Below, one piece after another: positions 38,601 to 47,883 of a stretch of DNA of 64,000 bases. The translations under genes were made by a program, and so were the position numbers. The stretch is from Gracilaria domingensis. Lineage: Eukaryota; Rhodophyta; Florideophyceae; Gracilariales; Gracilariaceae. The stretch is from contig VCMS01000014.1 of assembly GCA_022539475.1 (NCBI GenBank), positions 62,001 through 126,000 on the forward strand. Direction: 5' to 3'. The notes beneath the pieces are model-generated. The model did not search any database. It worked only from the letters and a program-made list of their open reading frames with translations, and was not told the origin of the DNA. Each line of letters starts with the position of its first letter. The stretch's first letter is position 1.

Positions 38601-41600
38601 ACACGAGGTATTTCAAACACCTTGGACGACGTTTCGGCCGAGACCAGGGATCAGAAATTACGCAGAAACTCCATCTGACCGCTTCTCGTGGTATACGGCA
38701 AGCCCAGGGATTCGGGACTCGAGCATTTTGGAGGACGAACCGTATGAAACATTGGCAGGCATCGTTCAACATCAGTCTAGTAATGCGAGAGAGAACAGCC
38801 TTGCACCCATTCGTACTTTGGAATCTGGTGCCTCTGAGGTGAATGATGGTCGTGTCGACGGCGAACAGAATCCGTCTGTTGCGAAAAGTCACTTTTCAAA
38901 AGGGATCTTGTCGTCCGCAGTCGCAACGATTGGGCGTACTGCGTATCAGTTCCTTCTTCAGAGAAGTGAACTAGCTTCGGATATTGTCGCTCGAGCGGCG
39001 TATGATGCAGATTTGGCTGCGCAGGAGAACAGTCAGAGCCAGAGGAAACTACGGGACACATTGGTTTCAAATGAAACAACGCAGGGAGTTGTGCACGGTG
39101 TGCTTCCCGGCAGCAGGTCCGAGTTTGATGTCGGAATGGGGCACGAAAACGATGGAGGCGATATACCCAGTGCAGACGAGAGCAATAGACAAGAAGAGTT
39201 TGCCCGGCCGGACCCACTTGGCCAAGACTCGGACTCTTCGACGGATTCTGGAGACCCAGGTGATGAGCTCCTTCGTTTCACGGGAAGCGACGACATTGAA
39301 AGTGAGGGAGTTACAAACTCGCAGTATAATGCGGAAAGCGTGAACCCTGTCCAGAACAATGTTCCAGAGACAACTGTTGTAGCATCTGAGAAGCTTGTTT
39401 CCGAGGACACCTTCAAGACGGACTTGGAAGATGTGGGGGAGCCTGCGAGCCCAACGGGTAGTAACGGAGGCTTTTGCCCTAATTCCGACACAAGTCTCTT
39501 CGTTGATTCCCCGCCCGATGGCAAAGTGCAAATACACGCCCATACACCTTGTTCTCCCAGTACAAGCCACCTCTTAGATCATGATCCTGTGAAAGACAGT
39601 GCCCGGGAAAGTATCGGAGGTTTTTCTGAGCAGGAACGTTGCGGTGACGATGTGCAGACAGCACATACTGACATGGTTGGAGAAACTGGTGTTGAAGAAG
39701 AAATGAGAACATGTATAGAAGAAGCGTTGTCCTCGGCAGAAGCTGCGTTCGAAAACCATATGGAACGGACACAAGCCAGGCGCGATTTCGACGCACGAAG
39801 AAGAATAGAGATAGACATGCGATACAAGGAGCTTGATGAAGCTGGTATTGCGTCCATGAAGAGATTGAAGCATGAACAAGAAAGACTCGAAGCCTCAAGG
39901 AAAGGACTTGATGAAAGATTCATGACTGCAGAGCTTCCCGTTTCGATTGACTTTGAGTCTGAGGAATGCGTCGCTCTTCTTGACCATGATTCAAGTTCAG
40001 AATCCAGCAGTCCCCTTGCAGCAAATGAAGTGGAACACGAGCTTGACGCTCTGGACGCAATGCTTTCGGTTAGGCGCACAGAGGATGAGGGCATTGACAG
40101 AGAGCTGCTCGAACTGGAATGTGAGCGAGACTTGATCTGCAGAAAGTTGAACAATTCTATTGAAAGTTTGTCGCAGACGATATTGACAGCCTCTTGTTTC
40201 TTGGCTGAGCGAAGCTACACAGAGTACATGAATGAAATTATGCTGAAAAGGGTACAAGAACGGCTCAACTCCGAACAAGAGCGTCATGCGTTGCATGAAT
40301 TGTTCCAGAACTCCATGTGGAGTTACAGACTGAAGCTGGCTCGGATTGAAGGAGACAAAAAGGAACTGGAAGATGCTGTTGCTTCCTTGGATGAGAGACT
40401 GGAAGATACCGGATCTAACGTTTTCCAACTACTTGAGGCCGACATTGATTCCAAACTTATGCTCATTGATCACGCAGAGGAAAGAGAGAGCGAGCGAGTG
40501 AAGGCGGCGTTGCTTATGCGCGATCAAACCAGGGAAAAGCTGTTGGACTCCGAAAGACTGATACAGTCCTATCAGGAACTACATATTCAAGACGTCGAGG
40601 AGGAACTCCAAAGTGGAGCAGAAGGTTGTGATTCCACCGCATTTGAGCAGCACGAATCGAACGACAGCGTTAAAGAGACTCGTGATTCTTTACCACAGTA
40701 TGCGGAGAGGGATGCTTTGGAGATGTCAGAGCGAAATGTGTCGACTCCGGATGGTTCCTTGAGAGCTTTCACCACATCTCAGAGTGAACGCCCACCAACA
40801 TCTTGTGGAAATGAAGAGAAGGACAGTGGAGAATTGGAGAACATTGAGTGGGACAAGGATCGCGATGATCGAGTAGACGTCCTTCCCGATCGTGACAATC
40901 GTGAGAGCTTTGAGAATCTTGCTGTCCAGCTAAGTGCCTTCAACATCAATTCTTCCAGGAAATCTGTTGAAAACGTCATGAGCAATCCGAGTTCGGCAAG
41001 CAAACTTCGGGCCCTCATTCGCAGGATTTCGACGGCAACCGCGTCGCCCATGCATCGTTTTTCATCGTCGACGAAGCAAAATGGTCCTGCGCGCCAGAGC
41101 CTTGTTTGTCAAAACATCATTAGGACAGTTCTCGTGGTGATGCGATACCTGCACAGGACTCCGACACATATCCGGCTCATTCACCTCGGTATGCGAATTG
41201 TTCACGATTTCTGTGAGGTACAAAACCGTGTAGCAGATCTTATCTCTGTCGAGAACTGCATCGATGTGCTCGTTACCTGTGCCCAATTCTATCGAGATCA
41301 AGAGAATATCTTGATGTCAGCAGTTTCCATTCTGAAGAGCGTTTCAGACGACGACAGTGGTTTGGTATTGATGAGGAAAAGTCGTCCTGCGTTGAGAAGA
41401 TTGGAAGCGATTAACCATCTCCTTCACACAGCCGCCGAGCAAGAAAGAAAGAATCGGTACCGAGTTCAATATGCCAAAATGATTGTGGAACAAGTTCGAC
41501 TAAGTAGAACTGGACGAAAGAGGCATCATCTGCTTCGGGATCACCTTGCGGCCGCTGAGCGCACCAATGCATTGCCGGAACTGATAATCCGTCCATCGCA

Positions 41601-41652
41601 TGCTGTTTTGCTATCATTGCTTAGCGAGTTGAAATCAGAAGGAATACTGTGA
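35602..41652 (+). CDS. ASPM-like (abnormal spindle) mitotic protein, full length
   Basis: 2,016 aa. ASPM proteins bind microtubule minus ends at spindle poles and recruit calmodulin and katanin. Two calponin-homology domains are visible: about 375-475 (DLRDGIRLCRLAGLLTGD, SVKDIIEGNVSKTVALLW) and about 535-660 (IHKLLMWCAAVCGIHRIKV, FRDCVVLCIMLNHLHP). There is one IQ motif at about 813-836 (SAVLVQSAVRGFLARCEHEN) where animals have dozens. A long Ser/Asp/Glu-rich section, coiled coils (about 1356-1666) and a conserved-looking helical C-terminal region (about 1830-2012) follow, the last perhaps ARM-like as in ASPM. The start at 35602 (MFHQTGQ) is fixed by alignment with the inverted paralog. It is a single exon. 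Confidence 0.88.
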   Translation: MFHQTGQPTGENNRRASNALPPATVRKRLFPTPLPSRNLKALRPSLSSTSAAHENPKDLLHTPLPPIPPSSTSRSFAPSSLRRSSQARPSIASLKGTPSLRKRYVEDNPEIWLQRQAEDLTAWLNHELGDASESLSYVPASAFATSDIFVANYASLLRFCNDTTFRTDVRRLGKRVREANLSFSPDINLATEPSKFEQFVSLLTFSYNPTWLLLGLSVILRTNFASQIDQILKQTENAAERVGIAALLNQLVDHILRTQFAVEKPILSQFTLKSPRATCVLPSGVAAVEQNGLVLHRALLLLLLLDQASRDRDVTSNIRMSLFKAGSSVHKSQEVLGRLSKICMSDPTPLNLFLSNRGYRLEYDCPLWKRSSSFVVRDLSTDLRDGIRLCRLAGLLTGDPQMQQQVKYGLQSCTSDMKRMDRYSLNVMMALDSIKTYASKRLGAKVHWNASVKDIIEGNVSKTVALLWQIVELWIEAKLLNPQLLQEKLAEAQNEFRSKAADATWCSSPGAFQELSPSIRSPSRLVIYEQSDKSCIHKLLMWCAAVCGIHRIKVVDFTESFRDCVVLCIMLNHLHPHALDMDAIIRVPPAELREEQDSLKELEIVQSNIAQFQNACERLGAMPSLSISAKASLAPAFISELKEESFGRLMVLMTAYIFNRAQMGRNEKENLEYVHQFAEDWDDFSYTESPSARNVDMGLFGRSTSLTPSSQLSEDSGTTLADERYGLEDEDMPSVHVASVDLSSPLTSQVANSKECSPIAVGTPLGHSKTTPSDGVGGSSSTRSAGIDSEETRKERAAKVIFSNYKAFQVRKRTMNDKDSAVLVQSAVRGFLARCEHENLVRRKERFAKSLEGEFWSRKSLAPSEDILASKGGLYNTQEENEEALKGYRLCSKSLEDVGKAMVLLPSHLKKIDEYVQAMLSHEHGMRTEKTHDELPTEVDAFPDVGARIDPTASENSPQAISRSSLIDTMEDREPLVQNQQTPSSHLLKRSIDQSSPGAEHEVFQTPWTTFRPRPGIRNYAETPSDRFSWYTASPGIRDSSILEDEPYETLAGIVQHQSSNARENSLAPIRTLESGASEVNDGRVDGEQNPSVAKSHFSKGILSSAVATIGRTAYQFLLQRSELASDIVARAAYDADLAAQENSQSQRKLRDTLVSNETTQGVVHGVLPGSRSEFDVGMGHENDGGDIPSADESNRQEEFARPDPLGQDSDSSTDSGDPGDELLRFTGSDDIESEGVTNSQYNAESVNPVQNNVPETTVVASEKLVSEDTFKTDLEDVGEPASPTGSNGGFCPNSDTSLFVDSPPDGKVQIHAHTPCSPSTSHLLDHDPVKDSARESIGGFSEQERCGDDVQTAHTDMVGETGVEEEMRTCIEEALSSAEAAFENHMERTQARRDFDARRRIEIDMRYKELDEAGIASMKRLKHEQERLEASRKGLDERFMTAELPVSIDFESEECVALLDHDSSSESSSPLAANEVEHELDALDAMLSVRRTEDEGIDRELLELECERDLICRKLNNSIESLSQTILTASCFLAERSYTEYMNEIMLKRVQERLNSEQERHALHELFQNSMWSYRLKLARIEGDKKELEDAVASLDERLEDTGSNVFQLLEADIDSKLMLIDHAEERESERVKAALLMRDQTREKLLDSERLIQSYQELHIQDVEEELQSGAEGCDSTAFEQHESNDSVKETRDSLPQYAERDALEMSERNVSTPDGSLRAFTTSQSERPPTSCGNEEKDSGELENIEWDKDRDDRVDVLPDRDNRESFENLAVQLSAFNINSSRKSVENVMSNPSSASKLRALIRRISTATASPMHRFSSSTKQNGPARQSLVCQNIIRTVLVVMRYLHRTPTHIRLIHLGMRIVHDFCEVQNRVADLISVENCIDVLVTCAQFYRDQENILMSAVSILKSVSDDDSGLVLMRKSRPALRRLEAINHLLHTAAEQERKNRYRVQYAKMIVEQVRLSRTGRKRHHLLRDHLAAAERTNALPELIIRPSHAVLLSLLSELKSEGIL
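35682..39033. repeat. Inverted repeat arm B (pairs with 1-3352)
   Basis: Near-identical reverse complement of 1-3352; the true end beyond 39033 cannot be seen because arm A leaves the window. It lies wholly inside the ASPM-like coding sequence. Confidence 0.93.
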
Positions 41653-41811
41653 GCTACGAACTTACAAGTTCTATCCAAAACCATCTTACCAAGGGTAAAA
41701 TCCTAATGATCCTTGTAGTTATCAAAACGAACAGGATATCTTTGATAGAAATCCCTGTGTTCTAAGAAATGAAAGAAGAAGAGCACATGACTTGGTTCTC
41801 TTTACCGCTAG

Positions 41812-43047
41812 TCAACATTCTAAGTTCGGGTCTAGCGAAGTGAGAATTTTCGCAATCGTTTCAAATTGTTTCGCTCCTATCCTTCTGTTCGTTTTCCCAT
41901 ATTGGACTTCAGATAATACGTTGAAGTTGGATTCACAATTCTGAAGAGCCTTGAGAAGAATCTGAAGGGTAGGGTATTTGTTTTGAATTGCTCCCGCCAT
42001 ATCGGCGGAGACACCCGGTATTTGGACGAGCATTTGAAGATATGCGGCTCTCAGATCTTCCCCAGATAATGTAGGTACCCCCTTGATTACGTTAGCGTCG
42101 TCGGAATCATCATAGGACCTGTAGGAATCCAGTTTGTCTCGTTGATTAAGGAGCGGAGCTGTAGATTTCTTCGCTCTTTTTGTCTTGTAGGTCAGAAATG
42201 ACTCCAAGTATGCTTTGTTTTTGTAGTTTGGGGTCTTGGCCACAGCATGAGAAACATCACAAATGAAGTGACCTAACTCTTCATCGTTCAGAATGTCGTG
42301 TGTTCGAATTCCGTAGTCCAGGAAAAGCAAGGTGTAACTATCTTGAACAGCTGCCTTTCCGTACCTGATGGAATCCTTCTTTTTATGTCCCTCGGCAGCA
42401 GATTCAGCTCCATTGCCTTTGAACGCTTTTCTTGCAGTTCGTCTACAATAGTTATCAACACCGCAGACAACGAGCATCACCTTTTGACCAGGCAGCTCTC
42501 TCTTCAAACCCTGACATAAGTTGTGCAGCGTCTTCTTGTGCATATGATCAACATAGTCAGCGGCTGTTAGTACTAGCAGTGAGACGGGGACATCTGAGTA
42601 TGGCGAAGAAGAATCGATGGGTTTTAGTCTCCATGATATCAGATGAGACATACTGCGGTTGTCATAGGAAATCTGCTCAGGGCGAAGAATTTCTTTGAGC
42701 TCTCTGAGCATGCCTCTGTCCTTCTCATCATACACTTGCCGAGATACAATGACTTCCAGGCGGTCATCACGGCTTTTGAGACTCGATTTGTACTTAGAGA
42801 CGACGTCTTGTATTCTTTGCTTTCTCCGTGCTTCTTGGTCTGCGTTCGCATTTTTGCGCAACTGTTTAACCGGTTTCGCTGATGTTTTGGGTTCGAATGG
42901 CTCTCGTGACGATGGTTTTCCTTGTACTTGTGCAGAACTTCCCTCCATGCCTGATTGGGAATACGACGCTCCAAATGATGGAGGGGTTTCTATGAACAGG
43001 TCGGAATCATCACTTAAGTCATCGTACAACATCCTAAGGTTAGCCAT
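41812..43047 (-). CDS. EME1/MMS4-like structure-specific endonuclease subunit
   Basis: 411 aa. The non-catalytic partner of MUS81, which resolves branched recombination intermediates. An acidic, disordered N-terminus (about 1-85) is followed by an ERCC4-like domain (about 90-290; RLEVIVSRQVYDEKDRGML, VSLLVLTAADYVDHMHKKTL, KVMLVVCGVDNYCRR). The phrase AYLESFLTYKTK follows, and then a C-terminal helix-hairpin-helix region (about 325-405; LQMLVQIPGVSADMAGAIQN, KYPTLQILLKAL). No ERKxxxD nuclease motif is seen, as expected for EME1 rather than MUS81 or XPF. Its 3' end faces the ASPM-like stop 160 bp away. It is a single exon and the ATG at 43047 is the first Met. Confidence 0.8.
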   Translation of the reverse strand: MANLRMLYDDLSDDSDLFIETPPSFGASYSQSGMEGSSAQVQGKPSSREPFEPKTSAKPVKQLRKNANADQEARRKQRIQDVVSKYKSSLKSRDDRLEVIVSRQVYDEKDRGMLRELKEILRPEQISYDNRSMSHLISWRLKPIDSSSPYSDVPVSLLVLTAADYVDHMHKKTLHNLCQGLKRELPGQKVMLVVCGVDNYCRRTARKAFKGNGAESAAEGHKKKDSIRYGKAAVQDSYTLLFLDYGIRTHDILNDEELGHFICDVSHAVAKTPNYKNKAYLESFLTYKTKRAKKSTAPLLNQRDKLDSYRSYDDSDDANVIKGVPTLSGEDLRAAYLQMLVQIPGVSADMAGAIQNKYPTLQILLKALQNCESNFNVLSEVQYGKTNRRIGAKQFETIAKILTSLDPNLEC

Positions 43048-44340
43048 CGTAGAAGCGCGCGTCCCTCATCGAACTTCGTCGACGAATGGCTTCTACAACA
43101 AGATTGCTTCTGTAAATGTGAGAGGTTCTGCACTGTAGAATCTCCAGAGTTTGGAGCCCGGAGCGTAAAAAAGCAGCTGCTGCTCACGGAGTGTGCGGAA
43201 ATGTGTAGCAACAGGGACCGATTCGCAATTTATCATACGATGCCTTTCAAAAACATTCCGGGACGGTCACTCCTAACTGACGAGCGCCGTTATGAATCCT
43301 AGTCAAGGGACGCGGCAACGTCGCCGGAACGCGAGGGAAGGGTAAATCACAGAAGCCCTGGTTTCTCTCTTCCCCGGAGACAAATGATTTGTTGTCTTCT
43401 TTATTTTGGACGGTAGTTTCTTATTATTTGTTGTCTTGTATGCAGGGTAGAAGGATACCTTGGTATTCCCAACTACCACACGCCCACCTTTACGTCGCCT
43501 GCATTCGGTAAACAAGATAAACATTGTTGTAACAGTCTGCTCTTCGGAAGTTCGATCCCATAGCCTCAAATTGAGGCAAATCAATCATTGAGGCCCTCAA
43601 TGAGATGAAAACAGGAAGTTTCATCCTTGCGAAAGTGAACAGGTAGTGGATACAGAGGTACCAAGAATTAGGAATTTGCAACCTGGTCAATATGAAAGAA
43701 GTAAGTCTTTCTACTTCAACTTCTGTATAAGTCTCAGACACGTACGTAGCGTTTGCTACGCTAGCTTATGGGGCCTCCCTACAGCTTTTTCACATATACA
43801 GCTTGTTCTGCTCGATCGAGTATAATACTAGTAACGGCAGGGAGATTGATGAGGACCTCGCTCCTCAGCCACCTATGACACCAACCCCTTTATCGCTGCC
43901 ACCTACCAAGGAAACAAAGAATTTGATGTCCACTCCTCCACATAATTCGAAGTCTTACAATGAGCAAGTCGATCCTGCCACTTTGTTCCCTTCAGTAGAA
44001 AGACTACTGCATCCTACAAGATCATCCTATCTCCCAATCATCCAGCTGGTAGCAATTTCTTCCGCAGACGATGCGATCTAGAGCGGCGCAAACAAGTTCT
44101 GTACGTTATACGGAAACCTACTTCACTTCGTTTACAAACCTAGCGCGAATGTTCCGAAATTCCACTTGCTGCCCAGCAGTTTAAACGTGGTCAAAGGAGT
44201 AACCTGAACATTGGCTGTGGGTTAGAATGTGGATAAAGGGTTGCGCTGTTTTGGAATTCAGTGCAGAGATGATTACCTACTGTGAACCACCTGACTGGAG
44301 CATGAATCAAATCTCATGCGCAAAGTTATATCTTGTTACG
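43048..44340. other. 1.3-kb interval: EME1 5' flank and GT25-like 3' flank
   Basis: Only short unrecognised frames, for example 92 codons at 43803-44081. A 19-bp inverted repeat (TCATTGAGG-C-CCTCAATGA) lies near 43583-43602. A doubled TTTGTTGTCTT occurs near 43390-43437. Nothing else is supported. Confidence 0.55.
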
Positions 44341-45588
44341 TTATTCATGGAAATGACTGTCAAAATCTCGTGCGGTCCATCTTTCGTAAAGTCTACGCCA
44401 GAGGCAGTTGTGTGCCTTTGCCGAGTGGTGAGATATATCCGCAATCATTTCAGGGCAGAACGGAGTTTGGACATCATTGTTGCAGGCGCTGAGGGCGACA
44501 AATTGGTTTCTAAACTCACGCTGTACTAGGCCAATTTCGATATCGAGCGGTTCTCGGAACTCTGTCACGTGCTTCTGGAGGAAAAACGCACCATCAAGGG
44601 ACAGGACATACGCACTTGCTCCGTGAGATACGTTCGCTAGCACAACTGCGTGTTTGTACTTAGAATTCATAACCCATATGGGCTCTTTCCGCTTCTTGAC
44701 TTTTGATTCGTGGTGAATGATTTGTCTTCGTAGGAACATATAGTGCCACGGCTTCTGCCTCGCAACAGATTCTTGATCCGCGTCAGAAAGGACTGATGGG
44801 AGACTCTTAAGCAAACGAGTGGTAGGAAAGAGAGAGTCATCAATAACAAGACATCGTTGTTTTCCAGTGGCATTCACATGAGCCCATAGTCTTCTATGTG
44901 CGTCAAAATACAAAATATGCTTTCGCATAACAGATAAATCTCTTCCCTTCAAGCCCTTGAGCTTGCGCAAAGTCGACTCTGAGATTGGTACCGAAGGTAT
45001 ATCAAGATTGACATGTCTTCCTTCATCAAATCCCCATTTAGTGATGGAGATACCAGCTTCGTGAGCCAGCCTCTCAGTCTCTTTAAACTGCGCAGTGCAT
45101 TTCTCACTTGTAATGACAAAAACATCGTCAAACGTTCCACTTCCTTCAATATTCTCGGATGGGTATTTGCTTCGAAAGGTTGCCAATCTTGTATGTACAT
45201 ATCCAGGTGTGTGGATATCTACCTCTCTCGAGAACTTTATCTTTCGGTTTCGAACCTGCGCGATGATATCCATAGGGTGTGCGAGTTGATCCGCCGGCAC
45301 AGAGGCCAAGATGGTGTCAGGTACGTGACCATCCAGATGAAACCGAAGCAACAAGGTCATGTGTAATGACAGGATGATAAAGACAATGAGATTGAGGGTA
45401 CACACAACACGTTTGCTACGGAGATTTTGTATCCATGTGTGCCATATGAGAGATCGCTTTCCCTCCTTCTTCCGAAATGGGGCCGGACAGGCGGCCATTT
45501 CCCCACGGGTAAGAGACGGATGATGACAAAACTTCGAATTGAGAGAAAGAGGAATGTGCCGTCGTCTTCGATACTTGTTGGGGCTCAT
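44341..45588 (-). CDS. GT25-like type II membrane glycosyltransferase
   Basis: Up to 415 aa; an in-frame Met at 45498 gives 385 aa. A short basic cytosolic tail and one membrane anchor (VVCTLNLIVFIILSLHMTLL, about 60-80) precede a lumenal domain that starts FDDVFVITSEKCTAQFKETE. Family-like features are LSVMRKHILYFDAHRRLW (position of the conserved SHxxxW helix), KQRCLVIDDSLFPT (an acidic Asp-Asp where GT25 has its LEDD sugar-nucleotide/metal site), and VSHGASAYVLSLDGAFFL (the G-x-x-AYxxS motif). GT25 enzymes include LPS galactosyltransferases and the collagen hydroxylysine galactosyltransferases. The topology implies a Golgi or ER enzyme, with donor and acceptor unknown. Confidence 0.6.
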   Translation of the reverse strand: MSPNKYRRRRHIPLSLNSKFCHHPSLTRGEMAACPAPFRKKEGKRSLIWHTWIQNLRSKRVVCTLNLIVFIILSLHMTLLLRFHLDGHVPDTILASVPADQLAHPMDIIAQVRNRKIKFSREVDIHTPGYVHTRLATFRSKYPSENIEGSGTFDDVFVITSEKCTAQFKETERLAHEAGISITKWGFDEGRHVNLDIPSVPISESTLRKLKGLKGRDLSVMRKHILYFDAHRRLWAHVNATGKQRCLVIDDSLFPTTRLLKSLPSVLSDADQESVARQKPWHYMFLRRQIIHHESKVKKRKEPIWVMNSKYKHAVVLANVSHGASAYVLSLDGAFFLQKHVTEFREPLDIEIGLVQREFRNQFVALSACNNDVQTPFCPEMIADISHHSAKAHNCLWRRLYERWTARDFDSHFHE

Positions 45589-46248
45589 AATACGTTCTGT
45601 CTTGTCAATCCAAAGTAGAAGGTTTGTATCACGTCCACTTTCTTCAGGCCAATTGAGTCATAGAATCAGCAGGTATGTGATGTAGTTCTGTTCAACGAAT
45701 TTGCTCTTGGAGGAACAGAGGCAAGACATTGAAAGAAAAGATCAGGAAGTAACAAAGAGAGACGCGGTGCAAATTTCCTAAGCCCCCACCAGAGGATGCG
45801 ACTGCGGGTGCCCTTGATAACGATTGCTCTAATTTCCTTGGGTTGATTAAAAACTATTAACGTCGCATGACTAAAACTGTCGCTTCACGCAACGTGTTCG
45901 AAACTTCCCGGTGCATATATAAACAAACATGTATACGTTTCGTATTCCAGAACCCTGGAGCCCTTTGATTCTCCGCCATCAACAACCATCCTCGGCTCAG
46001 CTGCTCGAACCGCAAACAATCATAAACAACAAAATTGCGGCTTCTCCGCAGAAAATCTTCCAGTCTCTTTCATCAACCTAAAACTCATGCTCAGTGCTCG
46101 AAGCCCGTCCACAGGCTTCGAATGCGACTCCACTGCAGTGAAATACTTCGCTTTCAGGGCGAGCGAATCTTGTAGAAATCTCTTTCAAATTTCCGGAGCA
46201 CTGGAGCTCTTCGCAGACAGCGGTCATCTTACGATCTGAAAAACGAAG
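45589..46248. other. Intergenic with TATA-like box and plus-strand hairpins
   Basis: The upstream part is the GT25-like promoter. On the plus strand TATATAAAC occurs at about 45917-45925. It is followed by unstructured CA-rich sequence, a small hairpin TGCGG-CTTCT-CCGCA (about 46035-46050), an 8-bp-stem hairpin TCGAAGCC/GGCTTCGA (46098-46121) and a 50-codon frame (46087-46239). This may be a short non-coding or small-protein transcript unit; no known RNA family is recognised. Confidence 0.35.
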
Positions 46249-47460
46249 TTACTCATCTAGTTCACGATATAAGGAATCAGTCGCAACAGGCTTCTCTTCG
46301 CTAAAGGGAACGGCGTCTTTTGATGCAGTAAACCTCCAGAATCCAGCGAGTATTGAGCCGAAGACAGAATGCATTACGGCACTAATAGCCCCTGGCACAG
46401 CAGTAATCGGGTTAGCAAAGTGAGCGTTGGCCAGGGACACCGCAAGCGACGAATTCTGCATCATCACTTCTATGCTGACTGTTCTCCTTGAGGATGTATC
46501 AAGCCTGAATAAGGTGGCAACGATGTAACCCAAAATACCACCCAAGATGTGCATGACTGCAATAGCTAACGTCAATTGCGGTCCCACGGCGGCTAGTGCG
46601 GAAGCATTAGCGGCAATGATGCCGCTGCAAATTGCAGTTACGCCCAAAACGGATACAAGAGGAAGGAAACTTGATGTAGCAGATACAATTCGCGGAAATG
46701 TGGCCTGCAGTACGTAGCCAAGTAGAAGAGGCAAAAGAACAACTTGAGCAGTACTAATCAATAAAGGAATTGGGGCGACTGGCACCAAAGTACCCGCTAG
46801 AAGATTCATTAGAAAGGGGATAAGAAGTACACTAAAGAGAGTTGACACCAGCGTCAACACAACCGACAATGGCACGTTTGCCTGGGCGAGAAGACAGATA
46901 ACATTGCTTGCAGCGCCACCGGGACAAACACCCACCAAGATTACTCCCGCGGCTAGAGCGGGTGGAAGACAAAGAGCAAAAGAAAGCGTACGCGCAAGGA
47001 GAGGCATGAGGGTGTACTGAGCGCATGCGCCCAACAATACGTGTCGCGGTGTGCGGAAAACTGTGGCGAACGATTGTGGTGATATGGTTAGCCCCATGCC
47101 CAACATGATTAGGGACAGAGTGGGAACAATGTACGAAGAGCGAAACCAGAGGAACGTCGCAGGCTGCAAAAAGGCGATCACGGCGCCGACGGAAACCCAT
47201 ATTGGAAACAAGTTGGTCAAGGCTTGCAGAGCGGCGTCGACGCGTTGGAGAGCGGTGCGTGTAGATGGTACAGGCAGCTGGGAGGAGGGAGGCCTCTGGG
47301 AGAGATCACAAGCATTGGGAACAGCGGTGCGACGGACAGGCAATGGCGTGAGGTGCGGACGTATTGGGTGATGCGTGGCAGTTGGGAGGAAACATGTATG
47401 GAGGCGGCGACTTGTTGGCACGGAAAACGCAAACGCCGAGAAGGAACTACTAGCGCTCAT
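46249..47460 (-). CDS. BASS-family (bile acid:Na+ symporter-like) plastid transporter
   Basis: 403 aa. A Ser/Thr/Arg/Pro-rich leader of about 70 residues (MSASSSFSAFAFSVPTSRR) precedes nine to ten hydrophobic helices. Family signatures visible include LSLIMLGMGLTISPQSF, LVGVCPGGAASNVICLLAQ (the conserved GxxPGGxxSNxxTxxA region that forms the crossover sodium site), VVLTLVSTLFSVLLIPF and VSIEVMMQNSSLAVSLANAHF. Plant plastid BASS proteins carry pyruvate, glucosinolate precursors or other carboxylates with sodium; the substrate here is unknown. It has a short C-terminal polar tail. Its start is about 420 bp from the divergent C2H2 gene. It is a single exon. Confidence 0.9.
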   Translation of the reverse strand: MSASSSFSAFAFSVPTSRRLHTCFLPTATHHPIRPHLTPLPVRRTAVPNACDLSQRPPSSQLPVPSTRTALQRVDAALQALTNLFPIWVSVGAVIAFLQPATFLWFRSSYIVPTLSLIMLGMGLTISPQSFATVFRTPRHVLLGACAQYTLMPLLARTLSFALCLPPALAAGVILVGVCPGGAASNVICLLAQANVPLSVVLTLVSTLFSVLLIPFLMNLLAGTLVPVAPIPLLISTAQVVLLPLLLGYVLQATFPRIVSATSSFLPLVSVLGVTAICSGIIAANASALAAVGPQLTLAIAVMHILGGILGYIVATLFRLDTSSRRTVSIEVMMQNSSLAVSLANAHFANPITAVPGAISAVMHSVFGSILAGFWRFTASKDAVPFSEEKPVATDSLYRELDE

Positions 47461-47883
47461 AGCGGCGGTCTAATGAGAGCCACCAGTGGGGGGTGGGAAG
47501 CGCGGGGCCGGCGCGGACGCAATTCTGCGATGCGGTGGTCGAATGCCATTCGAGAACTCGGTCGTTCTCGCGATTGGCGTGGCGCATGGCATGCAGCGCG
47601 ACGGGACGCCGAGCGGCGTGGGCGTCCCCGCCAAATATAGAAAAGGCGTAGAGCGAGATTCAGACGAACGAATACGTGTGAACGGTTGTTTCCAAAGGCT
47701 GTAAGGGTGGCACAAAAGCCGGCCGTGTAGAAGGCTAGCCTTTCCTCAGTATCTACAATTTTATAGGCGCGCCAGACCAGCGCCGCAGGGCCCTCGCCGC
47801 GTCAATGCCCCCGCCGCCTCCGCCATCGTTGTAGATGCCGCCGTCGCCGCCCTCTAAGCCTCCCAACCCCCCTCTTCTTCACC
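47461..47883. promoter_or_regulatory. Divergent promoter region, BASS transporter / Q-rich C2H2 gene
   Basis: A 423-bp spacer between outward-facing starts. GCCGCCGCC-like pyrimidine/CG-rich leader sequence occurs before the C2H2 ATG. Confidence 0.5.

Noticed and set aside
43803-44081. 92-codon plus frame
   Set aside because: No domain, no clear promoter; length is expected by chance in a 1.3-kb spacer.
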